DNA of 64,000 nt, taken from the NCBI GenBank assembly GCA_020633655.1, contig JACKDF010000004.1, forward strand, positions 248,001 through 312,000. The letters run 5' to 3'. The notes under the pieces were generated by a model that made no database searches, had not been told where the DNA came from, and saw nothing but the letters and a program-made list of their open reading frames with translations. Positions 44,219 to 53,889 of the stretch are shown in pieces. A program made the translations under genes and the position numbers. This DNA comes from Deferribacteres bacterium (GTDB lineage: Bacteria; Zhuqueibacterota; Zhuqueibacteria; Zhuqueibacterales; Geothermadaptataceae). The first letter of the stretch is position 1, and each line of letters opens with the position of its first letter.

Positions 44219-47200
44219 TTATCGCATGACCGCCATCTTTTTCACAGCCTTAAATTTACCAGCAGTGAGTTTGTAAAAAAACACACCACTCGCCACTGGA
44301 GTTTTTCGATTATCCAATCCCCGCCATACTGTAACGTGATTGCCTGCAGCCATTTTTTGATCGATCAATGTTACAACCTCCTGACCGAGAATGTTGTAAA
44401 TTTTGAGCTGCACATGCTCAGGATTTGGGATTGAAAATGCAATAGTTGTTTGCGGATTGCAGGGATTGGGGTAATTCTGAGAAAGTTGAAAAGAGGCCGG
44501 GGCATTATTCTCTCGTACAACGACAAAAAGATTATAGGGATTAAATGTATAAACATCGTTCGCTGTTGGTGGTGTATTTTTAAACAGGTGCAAAGTACCC
44601 GCGGAACTCATTTGCTCGTAACCTTCGCGTTCTGTGAGATAGACCGTCCATAAAATCGGTCTTTGCACTTCTCGGCTTATGCCAAAGAATTTCTCGCTGG
44701 TGCTGCCATCAAAGGCCAGACCCTGGGGATCGTAGTCCAAATCGAGTATAAAAAGGACGTTGCCGATGATTTTGCCACCATTGACATCAACGAAATTGGA
44801 GTCGTCTGGCTGGTAAATTTTGCGTAAATCCCATTGCAGGTTTTTATCCCAATCGTTGAGTACAACAGCCAATTGTCGCCATGGATTCGTTGAAATATCA
44901 TACACGGTAAATGGTAAATCGAAAAAGCCCTCGTAAGATTCCTTGATTGAACCGTCGTAAGTATAAAACCATCCTTTTTGTGTGCCCTCCTGTGGCAGAG
45001 TGTATGGCTCGCCGATGTCGTAGTGACCGTTGCCATTCATATCTGCGTAACCAGATTTTTCAACGAATCGTATTTCGATGTCTTTGAATTGAGCAGGTGT
45101 CAAGTTCGTACCCCCATTGACCCAGTAATAGGGATCTGCTCCCGGGTACACCTGGTTGGGAAAGATTAAATCCTCAGGCCCACGGGAAGCAAACCACCGC
45201 TCACTTTCGTTGGAGTAGGCCCAGCCATTCGCATAAGAATCAAGATTGAGGGTGCCCACGGTGAGCCGAAATCCATCGATTACCGGTATGTTCAATGTAT
45301 TGGAAGCCGGTGTTTCGTGGTAGCTTAAGAGCTTTTTCCCGGTTGTTAAATCCGTTAATGTAACTCGTCCCTCATATCCCAGCATGCCATTATAGGTGAT
45401 TTGATAATCATGGTTCACTATCTGTCCCAAGTCCATGAGCCGAACTCCCCATTGACCGTCTGCGTTTCCCTGAACATGCTCAGCAAGTATTTCAGTCAGT
45501 GGTTGTTGTGGGAGTTCTATTTGAATTCTCAGCGTGTCATGCCAGATATTGTTTTTTTGATCGACTATCTTCACCGGAAGGAAATGGTCTGGCCAGGCAG
45601 GGCATTTTCTGAAATTTGATAAACAAAATAACTTTCAGGATTATCCCTGTTGTAGGCCATGGATGTTGATGCATGCGCTGTAATTGCTTCGAATTGGTAT
45701 TTTTCTTCGTAACGATAATCGTGTATTTGTCCGGTTTTAATGCGGCAGGTTACGTTCGTTTTATCAAATTGAGAAGAATTGGTGAGTGCAATACCAAAAT
45801 GGAGGAATTCTCCCGGGTTGGCAATACCGTCAGCGTTAAGGTTGTCATCGAATATTTCGACCGAACTAATTTTTAGAGGCCCTGAGGTTGTGATCTGGCT
45901 TTGTACTTTTGGCCAGAGAAACTCCTGTCCCTGTGTGTTTTTTGTCTTCAAATTTAAAAACAAACCTTCATCGATTTGTGTTATGTTCAGCTCATTCATC
46001 TCAAGTATATGTGGTTGCATTGAAGTTTCTTCAAAGTAGATATTCCCTTGTGCATCCACCAGTTGCCCGATTATCGATTGTGTTGAAGAACTGTCCGTCT
46101 GTGCGTGTACTTTTATGTTCGCCGTTCCGTTAAAAATTTGTGTTTCCACAAGAGCAGCCGGTATAATTTTGAAAGCATTGTTGTGGAATGCTGCCTGGGC
46201 TATATCATCGTTTTGCCGGAGTTTGATAATGCTATCCAACCTGTCGTCTCCCTGACCAATGACAATAGCAACAACGACCTCCTGTGAATCACCACGGGCC
46301 ATGGTAAAAGGGCCTGTTGATGGAAATATTCGACGGTCTCCGGGATATTGATCAAGCCAACCACTGTTTGACACCGGATCACCTGTGTTTTGAAAAAAGA
46401 TGCGCTCGCCTGTCCATGGATCTGTTAAAGGCTCCTGTGCCGATTCCGGCCTGGGACGAAAGGCACGCATAACATTGTACCATTGCAATGTGCCGTTGTA
46501 GTCATTTCCCCGATTGGGATCGCTATCTGAACTACCACTTCCTTTTAGCCATGCCGTGTAATAAGGTAAATTTTTCCAGCCGTGAATTGATGCAAAGTCG
46601 ATATTCGCAACATCCGTTGGGTTTCCTGTTTGAATGGCCGGACCAGCAATGAGGTCATAGCCAAGGGCCGGTGGTGCGAATCCAATTGCCGCATAAAACT
46701 CATCGGTCTCCTGCGAATTGTATGTGTACGCCATCATACGTTCCAGGTCAAAACCCAGAAAATCATCACTCCATTTTCCCAAGTCCGTATCAGTCCATGT
46801 GCATACATACATGCTGTCAATCTTTGCATCTGAGCTTGTTTTGGCGGTTCCTTTGTAAATCATCTTCCATTTTTTATAAACAACATTTCCCAAGGCCTGG
46901 TTTTTATAAGCCCAAAGCGTGACCTGTGTTTCCAGACCGATTGGAGGTGAACCTGCGAAGGTGAGTGCTTGAGCACTGTCGGCATCGTTGTAGACGAGCC
47001 AGACGATTTGATCCCCGTTGGCGTAGCCAGGCTCATCCGCCTGGGGATAGAGCAGGGGAGAGCCTTCGCTGTCGAATTGTGGTGTGTAAAAGCCATCGCC
47101 GTCTGCATCGTAAAACGGTGCACCGAGTGCTGCCGGCCATTCCAGCCAGTCGGTTTTGTATTGGTTGCGGATCGCTTCAATGTGTGCTGGCGTAATTTCC

Positions 47201-47604
47201 TCTTTCGGACGACTGTAGAAAAGTACAGCATCACGCTGCAAATCAGCAGTTGCAAAATCCCGTCGAATACGCCAGATTCGGGTAGTCTCACCGGGAGTGC
47301 CATCGGATCGGATAATTCCGGAGGAATTCGTACCAACATAGGTATTGCCGCCGACCCGGATTCCGGGTTTTTGTCCATCGTACACCAGCCCGCCCCATAC
47401 GAAGCCATCCTGATAAACAACCGGCACTTCGCCAGCAGGATATGTTATTGCATCGCGTTGATAGCCATTCGCATAGGTGCCTGTTAATCCGTCAGCCTGA
47501 ATCCAAACAGCGAGATTATTGATGTTGAGTTGTGTCTCAGATATGCTTTCCTGGGCTTGCACATTCACGATTACCAAAAACAAGACAAAGAGTACTTTAT
47601 GCAT
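44219..47604 (-). CDS. Large secreted protein with sorting domain (paralogue 2), split by one frameshift
   Basis: About 1128 residues when joined, the same length as paralogue 1 and alignable throughout (NNLAVWIQADGLTG, YQDGFVWGGLV, DWLEWPAALGAPFYDADGD). It ends with the same sorting domain (LSQNYPNPCNPQTTIAFSIP, with Cys replacing Phe). The frame breaks near 45574-45585; the intact paralogue reads ISIPVKIYDQKNN there, and one added base restores ISxPVKIVDQKNN. I place the start at ATG 47604, where GGAGGAA lies just upstream and MHKVLFVLFLVIVNVQAQ gives a clean signal peptide; an open frame continues to 47703 without support. The function is unknown. Confidence 0.82.
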
Positions 47605-47819
47605 TTTTCCTCCATTCATTATAAACCCTATAGCATTTTCCCCTGTGCACTGCAAAACTGGTAAAACTAAAAATTGAAACAGATTTATCTGTTTATATGG
47701 CATAACGTATTAATTCATTCCTACCCCCATTGAAAAAAAGCAATCACTTAAAAAATTTTGATTTCAGCGAAGAATTCTGTACTCTTGGTGCCTGTGATGA
47801 AATTAAAAGAGGAAGACTT

Positions 47820-48233
47820 ATGCTTGAATACGGATATTGGGGACTTTTGCTTTTTGCGTTTCTCTCCGCGTCAATTGTTCCCATCAGCTCGGAGGCCGCT
47901 ATTCTCGGTGCGATTCTTTTGCATTGGGATCCATGGCAGGTTTTGCTTTGGGCAGGTGTTGGCAATTGCCTGGGAATCGGCATGAATTACGGCATCGGTC
48001 TTTTTGCTGCCGAAAAATGGCTGGCAAAAAAACAGGACTTGCTCGAATCACGAGCATATAAATTAGCTGAAAAATATGGAGTGCTCGCGCTTTTTCTGTC
48101 ATGGCTACCGGTAATTGGTGATCCAATTACAATCGCTGCCGGAATTTTACGGCTGAATTTTGTGCTGTTCGTGCTCATTTCCTTTTCGCTGCGCTTGCTG
48201 CGGTATTATGTGCTGGTGGCTGCGATGAATTGA
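47820..48233 (+). CDS. yqaA: YqaA-family (DedA/SNARE-associated-like) membrane protein
   Basis: About 137 residues with about four hydrophobic segments. The start MLEYGYWGLLLFAFLSASIV, then SSEAAILGAIL and the middle AEKYGVLALFLSWLPVIGDP, followed by ITIAAGILRLN, match the small YqaA branch of the DedA-like family. The wider family is linked to lipid-carrier (undecaprenyl phosphate) recycling and membrane homeostasis; for YqaA itself the role is not settled. I choose ATG 47820 with GAGGAAG seven bases upstream; a TTG at 47730 would add 30 polar residues without a ribosome site. Confidence 0.82.
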   Translation: MLEYGYWGLLLFAFLSASIVPISSEAAILGAILLHWDPWQVLLWAGVGNCLGIGMNYGIGLFAAEKWLAKKQDLLESRAYKLAEKYGVLALFLSWLPVIGDPITIAAGILRLNFVLFVLISFSLRLLRYYVLVAAMN

Positions 48234-48287
48234 TACATATTAAAGTAAATCTGGGTCATGCGAATTTTCTGATTGAGGAGTAGTCGA

Positions 48288-50267
48288 ATGTTCAAAAAAC
48301 TGCTGTTTGGTATTTTGGTTGGTGCTCATATTCTCTTTGCACAGGAACTCCCTTTTACGCGTGGTGTGAATATTTCCGGTTGGTTTCAGGAAGATGACGT
48401 GCATCAAATTCAGTTTGCGCGCATTACAAAAAAAGATTTCATTAATCTGAAAACTATGGGCTGTGATGTCATTCGCTTGCCCATAAACCTGCATTTCATG
48501 ACCGATGGCGCGCCCAACTACACCGTCGATCCATTGTTTTTTACGCTGCTCGACCAGGTCGTCGACTGGTCTGAAGAACTGGAAATGCACCTCATTCTCG
48601 ATAACCATACCTTTGATCCCTCCATCGACACCGAGCCCACGATTGCAACACCGTTACTTGCAATCTGGCCACAAATGGCGGCGCATTATAAAAACAGGTC
48701 GCGGTTCATTTATTACGAAGTTCTCAATGAACCCCACGGTATCTCCAATGATATCTGGAATACAATTCAGAAAAGTGTCATTAACGCAATCCGTGCAATC
48801 GATACCACGCACACTATTGTCGTTGGCCCTGCGGACTGGAACAGTTATAGCAGTCTCGAACAGTTGCCGGTTTACAATGATGATAATTTGATCTATACGT
48901 TCCATTTTTACGATCCCTTTCTTTTTACTCACCAGGGTGCAAGTTGGGTTGAGCCGTCAATGGTTGGCGTTGCCGGTGTACCATTCCCCTACGATGCCGG
49001 ACGCATGCCGGAAATGCCTGCAAGTCTGCAAGGTTCCTGGATTCATGACTTGTTTAATCGCTACGACAGTGAAGGCAACGCCGATTTTATCCGGCAAAAA
49101 CTCGATATTGCTGTGGCGTTTAAAGAGCAGCGAAATGTCCCTCTTTTGTGCGGTGAATTTGGGGTGCTCATGAACAACGCGGAGAAGAGCGATCGTGCCG
49201 CATGGCATAAAATCGTTGTGGATTATCTGCAGGAAAAAGGCATTGCCTGGACACTTTGGGAGTTTAACAGCGGTTTCGGCATCTTTGAACCTGGCTCAGC
49301 AGGTTTATGGGAACAGGATCTCAATGTGCCGCTCATCGAAGCATTGGGCCTGCAGCCGATACCACAAGGGGAAGTGGAAGTGAAACCGGATCAGTCTGGT
49401 TTTAATATTTATGAGGATTTTCCTGGAGAAAATATCTACACCGGTGGTTTCAATAGCGGCGGTGAATACGATTACTATTGGCAAAATAATACATATCAGG
49501 GTGACTACTGTGTTTATTGGACAGAAGCCAATCAGTACAATTCGCTGGTTTTTGATTTCAAACCGGATAAAGATCTTTCCCTGTTGCAAAATACAGGCTA
49601 TGTTCTCACACTGGCCATTCGTGGTGATATGCCGGGTCAGAAACTCGATTTTCGCTTTCTCGACAGCAAGACAGACGACCCGGAGGACCACCCCTGGCGC
49701 GTGAACTTTACCATCGATGAAAAAGTTGTGCCGTGGAACGGGCAATGGTATGAAGTGCACATTCCGCTTTCCAGTTTTCGCGATGGCGGTTCCTGGGATG
49801 ATGCGTGGTTTAATCCCATTCCCGGAATCTTCGATTGGACTGCTGTCGACCGGTTTGAAATCGTTGCTGAGCACGGTGGTCTGGGCAATGCACAGTTCTG
49901 GTTTGATGCCATTGGTATTGTCGACCCCAATGCCTCGCAGGTTGCTGTCACAGAATCTCCAGACACCTACCGATTGTCACAAAATTATCCCAACCCATTT
50001 TCGCCGAATGGAATTCGAAAAGGGTATGAGGCAGAGACAGCTATCGAATTTTTTCTTCCCAGAACCGCATTTGTCAGCATTGCCATTTTTAATGTAGGGG
50101 GGCAGCGCGTATGCACTCTGCTTGCTGCAGAAAAACAGGCTGGGAAACATACGGTCACGTGGGATGGCAGGTCGGCTTCTGGGGTGCCGGTAGCCAGTGG
50201 TGATTATTACTACAAACTGTGGACGCAGGATTTTTCTGCTGGCAGGATGATGAGCCTGGTAAATTAA
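48288..50267 (+). CDS. Secreted GH5 glycoside hydrolase with carbohydrate-binding module and sorting domain
   Basis: 659 residues. Signal peptide about 1-18 (GAHILFAQE). The GH5 catalytic domain covers about 22-356: RLPINLHF near 63, the acid/base E148 in YYEVLNEPHG, HFYDP near 206, and the nucleophile E290 in LLCGEFGV, followed by WTLWEFNSGFGIF. These enzymes cleave beta-1,4-glucans or related polymers with retention. A beta-sandwich module (about 375-560; NIYTGGFNSGGEYDYYW, QFWFDAIGIVDP) resembles CBM11-type binding modules. The C-terminus is a sorting domain (LSQNYPNPFSPNGIRKG, VASGDYYYKL). It is preceded by GAGGAG at seven bases. The exact substrate (cellulose, mannan or mixed glucan) cannot be read. 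Confidence 0.9.
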   Translation: MFKKLLFGILVGAHILFAQELPFTRGVNISGWFQEDDVHQIQFARITKKDFINLKTMGCDVIRLPINLHFMTDGAPNYTVDPLFFTLLDQVVDWSEELEMHLILDNHTFDPSIDTEPTIATPLLAIWPQMAAHYKNRSRFIYYEVLNEPHGISNDIWNTIQKSVINAIRAIDTTHTIVVGPADWNSYSSLEQLPVYNDDNLIYTFHFYDPFLFTHQGASWVEPSMVGVAGVPFPYDAGRMPEMPASLQGSWIHDLFNRYDSEGNADFIRQKLDIAVAFKEQRNVPLLCGEFGVLMNNAEKSDRAAWHKIVVDYLQEKGIAWTLWEFNSGFGIFEPGSAGLWEQDLNVPLIEALGLQPIPQGEVEVKPDQSGFNIYEDFPGENIYTGGFNSGGEYDYYWQNNTYQGDYCVYWTEANQYNSLVFDFKPDKDLSLLQNTGYVLTLAIRGDMPGQKLDFRFLDSKTDDPEDHPWRVNFTIDEKVVPWNGQWYEVHIPLSSFRDGGSWDDAWFNPIPGIFDWTAVDRFEIVAEHGGLGNAQFWFDAIGIVDPNASQVAVTESPDTYRLSQNYPNPFSPNGIRKGYEAETAIEFFLPRTAFVSIAIFNVGGQRVCTLLAAEKQAGKHTVTWDGRSASGVPVASGDYYYKLWTQDFSAGRMMSLVN

Positions 50268-50627
50268 CAGCAAATTGCGTTATCCGTCATGATTCCGATT
50301 AAATTAATCAAAACGTTTTGGAGATCAATTATTGCAATTGCACGTCACTTTGAGTTTGTGACAGGTGTTTTGTGCTCTGGAAAATGTAAAATTAATACAA
50401 ATACAAATGCATTCGGGCAGGTTTTCTTCAAAAATTCTTAAGATTTGATTTCTAAATTCCCTAACCCGTTGTGCAAAATTAAAATGCCCCTATTGTTTAC
50501 ACTATTTTTCATAAGAAAAGAACACGGATAGAATGTATTCAACGGATAAATGAGGATGGCTATGTTAAACGAACGATATGGATTATACCATGATTTATGG
50601 CCAACAACAAAAACAAAATTTGGTCTG

Positions 50628-50711
50628 ACGCCGAGCCGCAAAGGTGCAGAGATTCGCAGAGTTTTTTAAAAATTTTTCTCTGCGTAACTCTGCTTCTCGG
50701 CGACTCGGCGT
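50628..50711. repeat. 84-base imperfect palindrome (ACGCCGAG...CTCGGCGT)
   Basis: ACGCCGAG at 50628-50635 pairs with CTCGGCGT at 50704-50711. Inside, GCAGAG words on the left face CTCTGC words on the right (GCAGAGTTTTTTAAAAATTT then TTCTCTGCG). The rest of 50268-50892 is an AT-rich gap with no gene seen; it should also contain the promoter of the two-component operon. Similar GCAGAG/CTCTGC repeats are widespread in environmental bacteria. Confidence 0.75.
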
Positions 50712-50892
50712 TTTAATAATTCCTTTTATTTGGCTCGTAATTCAGACCTTTCCTTAAACAGAGCGATGAGGATTAATTTTATAAAAAAATCCCTAAACTC
50801 CGTTGAATCCGTGTTCAAAATAAATGCTTTATCGCTAAATTTAACACATTCTATTTTTGGACATCTAATTTGCGCAACGGGTAAATTCCCAA

Positions 50893-51570
50893 ATGAAATT
50901 ATTACTGATCGAAGACGAATTGGAATTGTTGCAGGAAATGCAGCATTATCTTGAAAAAGAAAACTATCTGTGTGAAACAGCACACACTTTTCGTGAGGCG
51001 GATGAGAAAATCCACATGTACCCCTATGATATCGCGATCGTGGATATTACGCTGCCAGGGGGAAGTGGATTGGAATTAATCGAAATGCTAAAAAAAGCAC
51101 ATCCCGAAACTGGCATCATAATCGTATCTGCGAAAAACTCCCTGCATGATAAACTCTCGGGTCTCGAAACAGGCGCAGATGATTATCTGACCAAACCGTT
51201 TCATCTTTCTGAGCTCAATGCTCGGGTGAAATCGCTGCTACGTCGACGTAAATTTCAGGGTGCAAAAACCGTATGTTTCAATGAGCTCGAAGTGAAACTG
51301 GAGGACAATTCGGTACTCGTTCACGGAAGTAAGCTGGTTCTTACAAAAAAAGAATATGAGCTCTTGCTCTATTTTATCGCAAATAAAAACCGGTTGCTCA
51401 CCCGGGAATCCATCGCGGAACACCTATGGGGCGATAACATCGACTTTGTCAATAACTTTGATTTTATTTATACCCATATAAACAATCTACGTAAAAAGAT
51501 ACGCCAAACTGGCGGCGTGGATTATATTCGAACAGTATATGGCATGGGATATAAATTTACGGACCAATGA
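50893..51570 (+). CDS. OmpR/PhoB-family response regulator
   Basis: 225 residues. The receiver domain (about 1-115) has the acidic pair E7-D8, phosphoacceptor D51 in IVDITLPGGSG and K101 in DDYLTKPF. The C-terminal winged helix (about 125-223) shows LTKKEYELLLYF, LLTRESIAEHLWG and a final IRTVYGMGYKF. When phosphorylated by its kinase it should bind direct-repeat promoter sites. It overlaps the kinase gene by 4 bases (ATGA). The PepSY-like lipoprotein gene just after the kinase is a likely target, because such genes often sit beside these systems. Confidence 0.93.
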   Translation: MKLLLIEDELELLQEMQHYLEKENYLCETAHTFREADEKIHMYPYDIAIVDITLPGGSGLELIEMLKKAHPETGIIIVSAKNSLHDKLSGLETGADDYLTKPFHLSELNARVKSLLRRRKFQGAKTVCFNELEVKLEDNSVLVHGSKLVLTKKEYELLLYFIANKNRLLTRESIAEHLWGDNIDFVNNFDFIYTHINNLRKKIRQTGGVDYIRTVYGMGYKFTDQ

Positions 51571-52817
51571 AGCTACTCACCCAAATTAACCTGCAATTTC
51601 TCGCTTTTTCTGTAGCTGTGATGCTGGCGCTTGGTATCGGTGTGTTTTATGCCGTGACCTATGTCGTTAATGAGGAAACTGCCGAGAAGCTTGAGAACTC
51701 CGCACTTCTCGTGCAGCAACAAATCGAACAGGGCGCTTCATATCCCTCTTTCCCACCCTTTATCGAAGTAAGCGAAATAACCGAACAACCACAGGCGACT
51801 GTATTTGCTGATACCAGCTTGCGTAGTATCTCAGAAGAAGAAATGGAAGACTACCGTACGCTAACATTGGTTCGGAATATTCGGAATACAACCTACAAAA
51901 TCACTATTCGTGAATCCAAACTGGAAGCGGAGAGTTTAATTCAAAACATATTTTTATTTGTGGGCCTGTCACTCTTCGGACTGGTCGTTTGTCTTTCTTT
52001 TTTAAACTTTTTTATTAATCGTTCCGTTTGGAAGCCATTCTACAACAACCTGCGGCAAATACAAGATTTTTCGTTGCAATCATTAAAACCTGTTGCGTTG
52101 CAAGCCAGCCGGATTACCGAATTTTCTGTCCTTAACGAGGCCATCACAGCACTTATCGGTAGAGTGCTTGCTGATTATCAAGTCTTGGTTAATTTTACTG
52201 AAAATGCTGCACATGAGCTGCAGACGCCGCTTTCTATTATGCGGGTTAAACTGGAATCATTGCTAAATATAAGCACGATGACCCGAGAGCAGTCCGAAAT
52301 CGTGCAATCATTGTTTGCCTCCGTAAACCGACTGGCGAAATTAAACAGCAGTTTAGTCTTACTCACGAAGGTTGAAAATCAGCAATTTCAAGGTACGGAG
52401 GTTATCCAGATTAAACACGCCTTTGAGTCGAAATTGCTTGAATTTCAGGAACTGATCGATTTGAAAAAGCTCACTGTGAAATGTGAGTTTACTACAGACT
52501 TTGCCTTTGAAATGAACAGTCAGTTGTGCGACATTCTGCTCACCAATTTGTTTTCAAACGCAATTAACCATAATTTTGCTGGCGGAGCACTAAACATAAA
52601 AACGGATAAAAACATTTTTTCAATGTGCAATACAATTGAAAGTCCGCTGGTGAACCCTGATAAAATTTTCGATCGGTTTTACAAAGAAAATCCTGCCTCA
52701 AAATCAAGCGGTCTTGGTCTCGCGATTGTAAAAAAAATCTGCGATTCACATCAGATAGAGATACATCAGGAATGCGTGGAAAATACGCTTTGCTTTGCGC
52801 TCCATTTTCTACTTTAA
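51567..52817 (+). CDS. Sensor histidine kinase
   Basis: 416 residues. TM1 about 9-33, an extracytoplasmic sensor about 35-125, TM2 about 127-150. The phosphoacceptor is H216 in ENAAHELQTPLS. The ATPase half has LLTNLFSNAINHN (N box), IFDRFYKENPASKSSG and GLGLAIVKKIC (G2). The usual DxGxG (G1) motif is not visible; the region reads FSMCNTIESPLVNPDK, a shortened form seen in some FCB kinases. No clear HAMP is present. It is coupled to the response regulator by ATGA. The signal sensed is unknown. Confidence 0.9.
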   Translation: MKLLTQINLQFLAFSVAVMLALGIGVFYAVTYVVNEETAEKLENSALLVQQQIEQGASYPSFPPFIEVSEITEQPQATVFADTSLRSISEEEMEDYRTLTLVRNIRNTTYKITIRESKLEAESLIQNIFLFVGLSLFGLVVCLSFLNFFINRSVWKPFYNNLRQIQDFSLQSLKPVALQASRITEFSVLNEAITALIGRVLADYQVLVNFTENAAHELQTPLSIMRVKLESLLNISTMTREQSEIVQSLFASVNRLAKLNSSLVLLTKVENQQFQGTEVIQIKHAFESKLLEFQELIDLKKLTVKCEFTTDFAFEMNSQLCDILLTNLFSNAINHNFAGGALNIKTDKNIFSMCNTIESPLVNPDKIFDRFYKENPASKSSGLGLAIVKKICDSHQIEIHQECVENTLCFALHFLL

Positions 52818-52899
52818 ATTTCCTTTAGATTGTCTTGTTATATTCTAATCACAGTTTATCATTTGAACTTAATTTTAACTTAAGAAAAAGGAATAGGAT

Positions 52900-53349
52900 A
52901 TGAAAAAATTCATTTTTTTGTTGGCGATATTTTTGTTAGTGGCTTGTTCACCTACTCAGGAAAATACCCCAAAATCTGTCACTACTGCATTTAATGCAAA
53001 ATTCGCAAATGCGGAAAATGTGAAATGGGAGCTTGAAAAAGCGGGTGAATGGGAAGCCGAATTTCACCAGGATGGAAGGAAAATGTCAGCTAATTTTACC
53101 GAAGAAGGTACCTGGCTCGAAACAGAAATCGAAATGACTAAAAATGATCTGCCCGAAGATGGTTTGGCAAAGATTACCGAACAGTACACTGATTACGATA
53201 TTAAAGCAGTTGAAGGCGTTGAAACGCAAACTTTCAAAGGATTTGAAATTGAAGTGCAAAAAGGAAAGCATACCGTTGAAGTCCTGTTAGCCGAAGACGG
53301 TGAATTGACCGTAAAAAAAGAAAAAGGTGAAGAAGATAAGGAAGACTAA
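52900..53349 (+). CDS. PepSY-like domain lipoprotein
   Basis: 149 residues. The lipoprotein signal ends LLVAC (Cys near 16). The mature part holds a PepSY-like (beta-lactamase-inhibitor-like) unit: VTTAFNAKFANAENVKWELE, then GEWEAEFHQDGRKMSANFTE, and a second similar half (GLAKITEQYTDYDIKAVEGV). It ends in a charged tail. These small periplasmic proteins are common in FCB bacteria beside two-component systems; their molecular role is not established. It lies 82 bases after the kinase gene, with an AT-rich gap containing TTAACTTAAG-like words that could bind the regulator. A terminator follows about 100 bases after the stop. Confidence 0.82.
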   Translation: MKKFIFLLAIFLLVACSPTQENTPKSVTTAFNAKFANAENVKWELEKAGEWEAEFHQDGRKMSANFTEEGTWLETEIEMTKNDLPEDGLAKITEQYTDYDIKAVEGVETQTFKGFEIEVQKGKHTVEVLLAEDGELTVKKEKGEEDKED

Positions 53350-53445
53350 AATTTTGTAGCATGAATTCATCAAACAAGTCTTTTTCCCTTCCACAAAATT
53401 GTGAGCCTGGTTGAATTCTTCAATTTATTATGGCTCAAATAATAT

Positions 53446-53484
53446 AAATCCCCGTTCGGTTTTTCTTCGGGCGGGGATTTTTTC
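53446..53484 (+). terminator. Intrinsic terminator after the PepSY-like gene
   Basis: AAATCCCCG (53446-53454) pairs with CGGGGATTT (53472-53480) around a 17-base loop, and T bases continue to 53483. Confidence 0.82.
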
Positions 53485-53684
53485 TTTCATTTCATTTTTT
53501 CAATTCCCACTACAATTTAATTTATAATTCCATTTGCCCTTATATCTCTCCTCCATTATGCGGATTGATTTACTCGCGTTTGCATAATTCGAACAATCTG
53601 CAGATAGCTAATTTCATATGAATCATTCATGTTAAACGCTAATAACGAAGACACATAAATGGATTCGACTCACACGCCGACAGG

Positions 53685-53706
53685 TCGACTGAATGGTCGA
53701 TTTTTT
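53685..53706 (+). terminator. Possible short hairpin terminator
   Basis: TCGAC (53685-53689) and GTCGA (53696-53700) form a 5-bp stem followed by six T. The stem is short and no gene runs into it, so this is weak. The rest of 53485-53889 is AT-rich with no gene seen and should hold the promoter of the 53890 gene. Confidence 0.35.
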
Positions 53707-53889
53707 CATGAGGTGCTGAAACAAAATGTTTAGATTTTTCATCGGTATTAACTCTTTATTAATAGTAAAATACCTCGGTATGATGAAAATTTAATTTTGT
53801 GGTATAAGAATTGATATTTATGAATTCAATAAGGTACCGAAAACTAATTTAGTATTGACGAAATCTCACTTCTCAAAGGAAAATTATTA

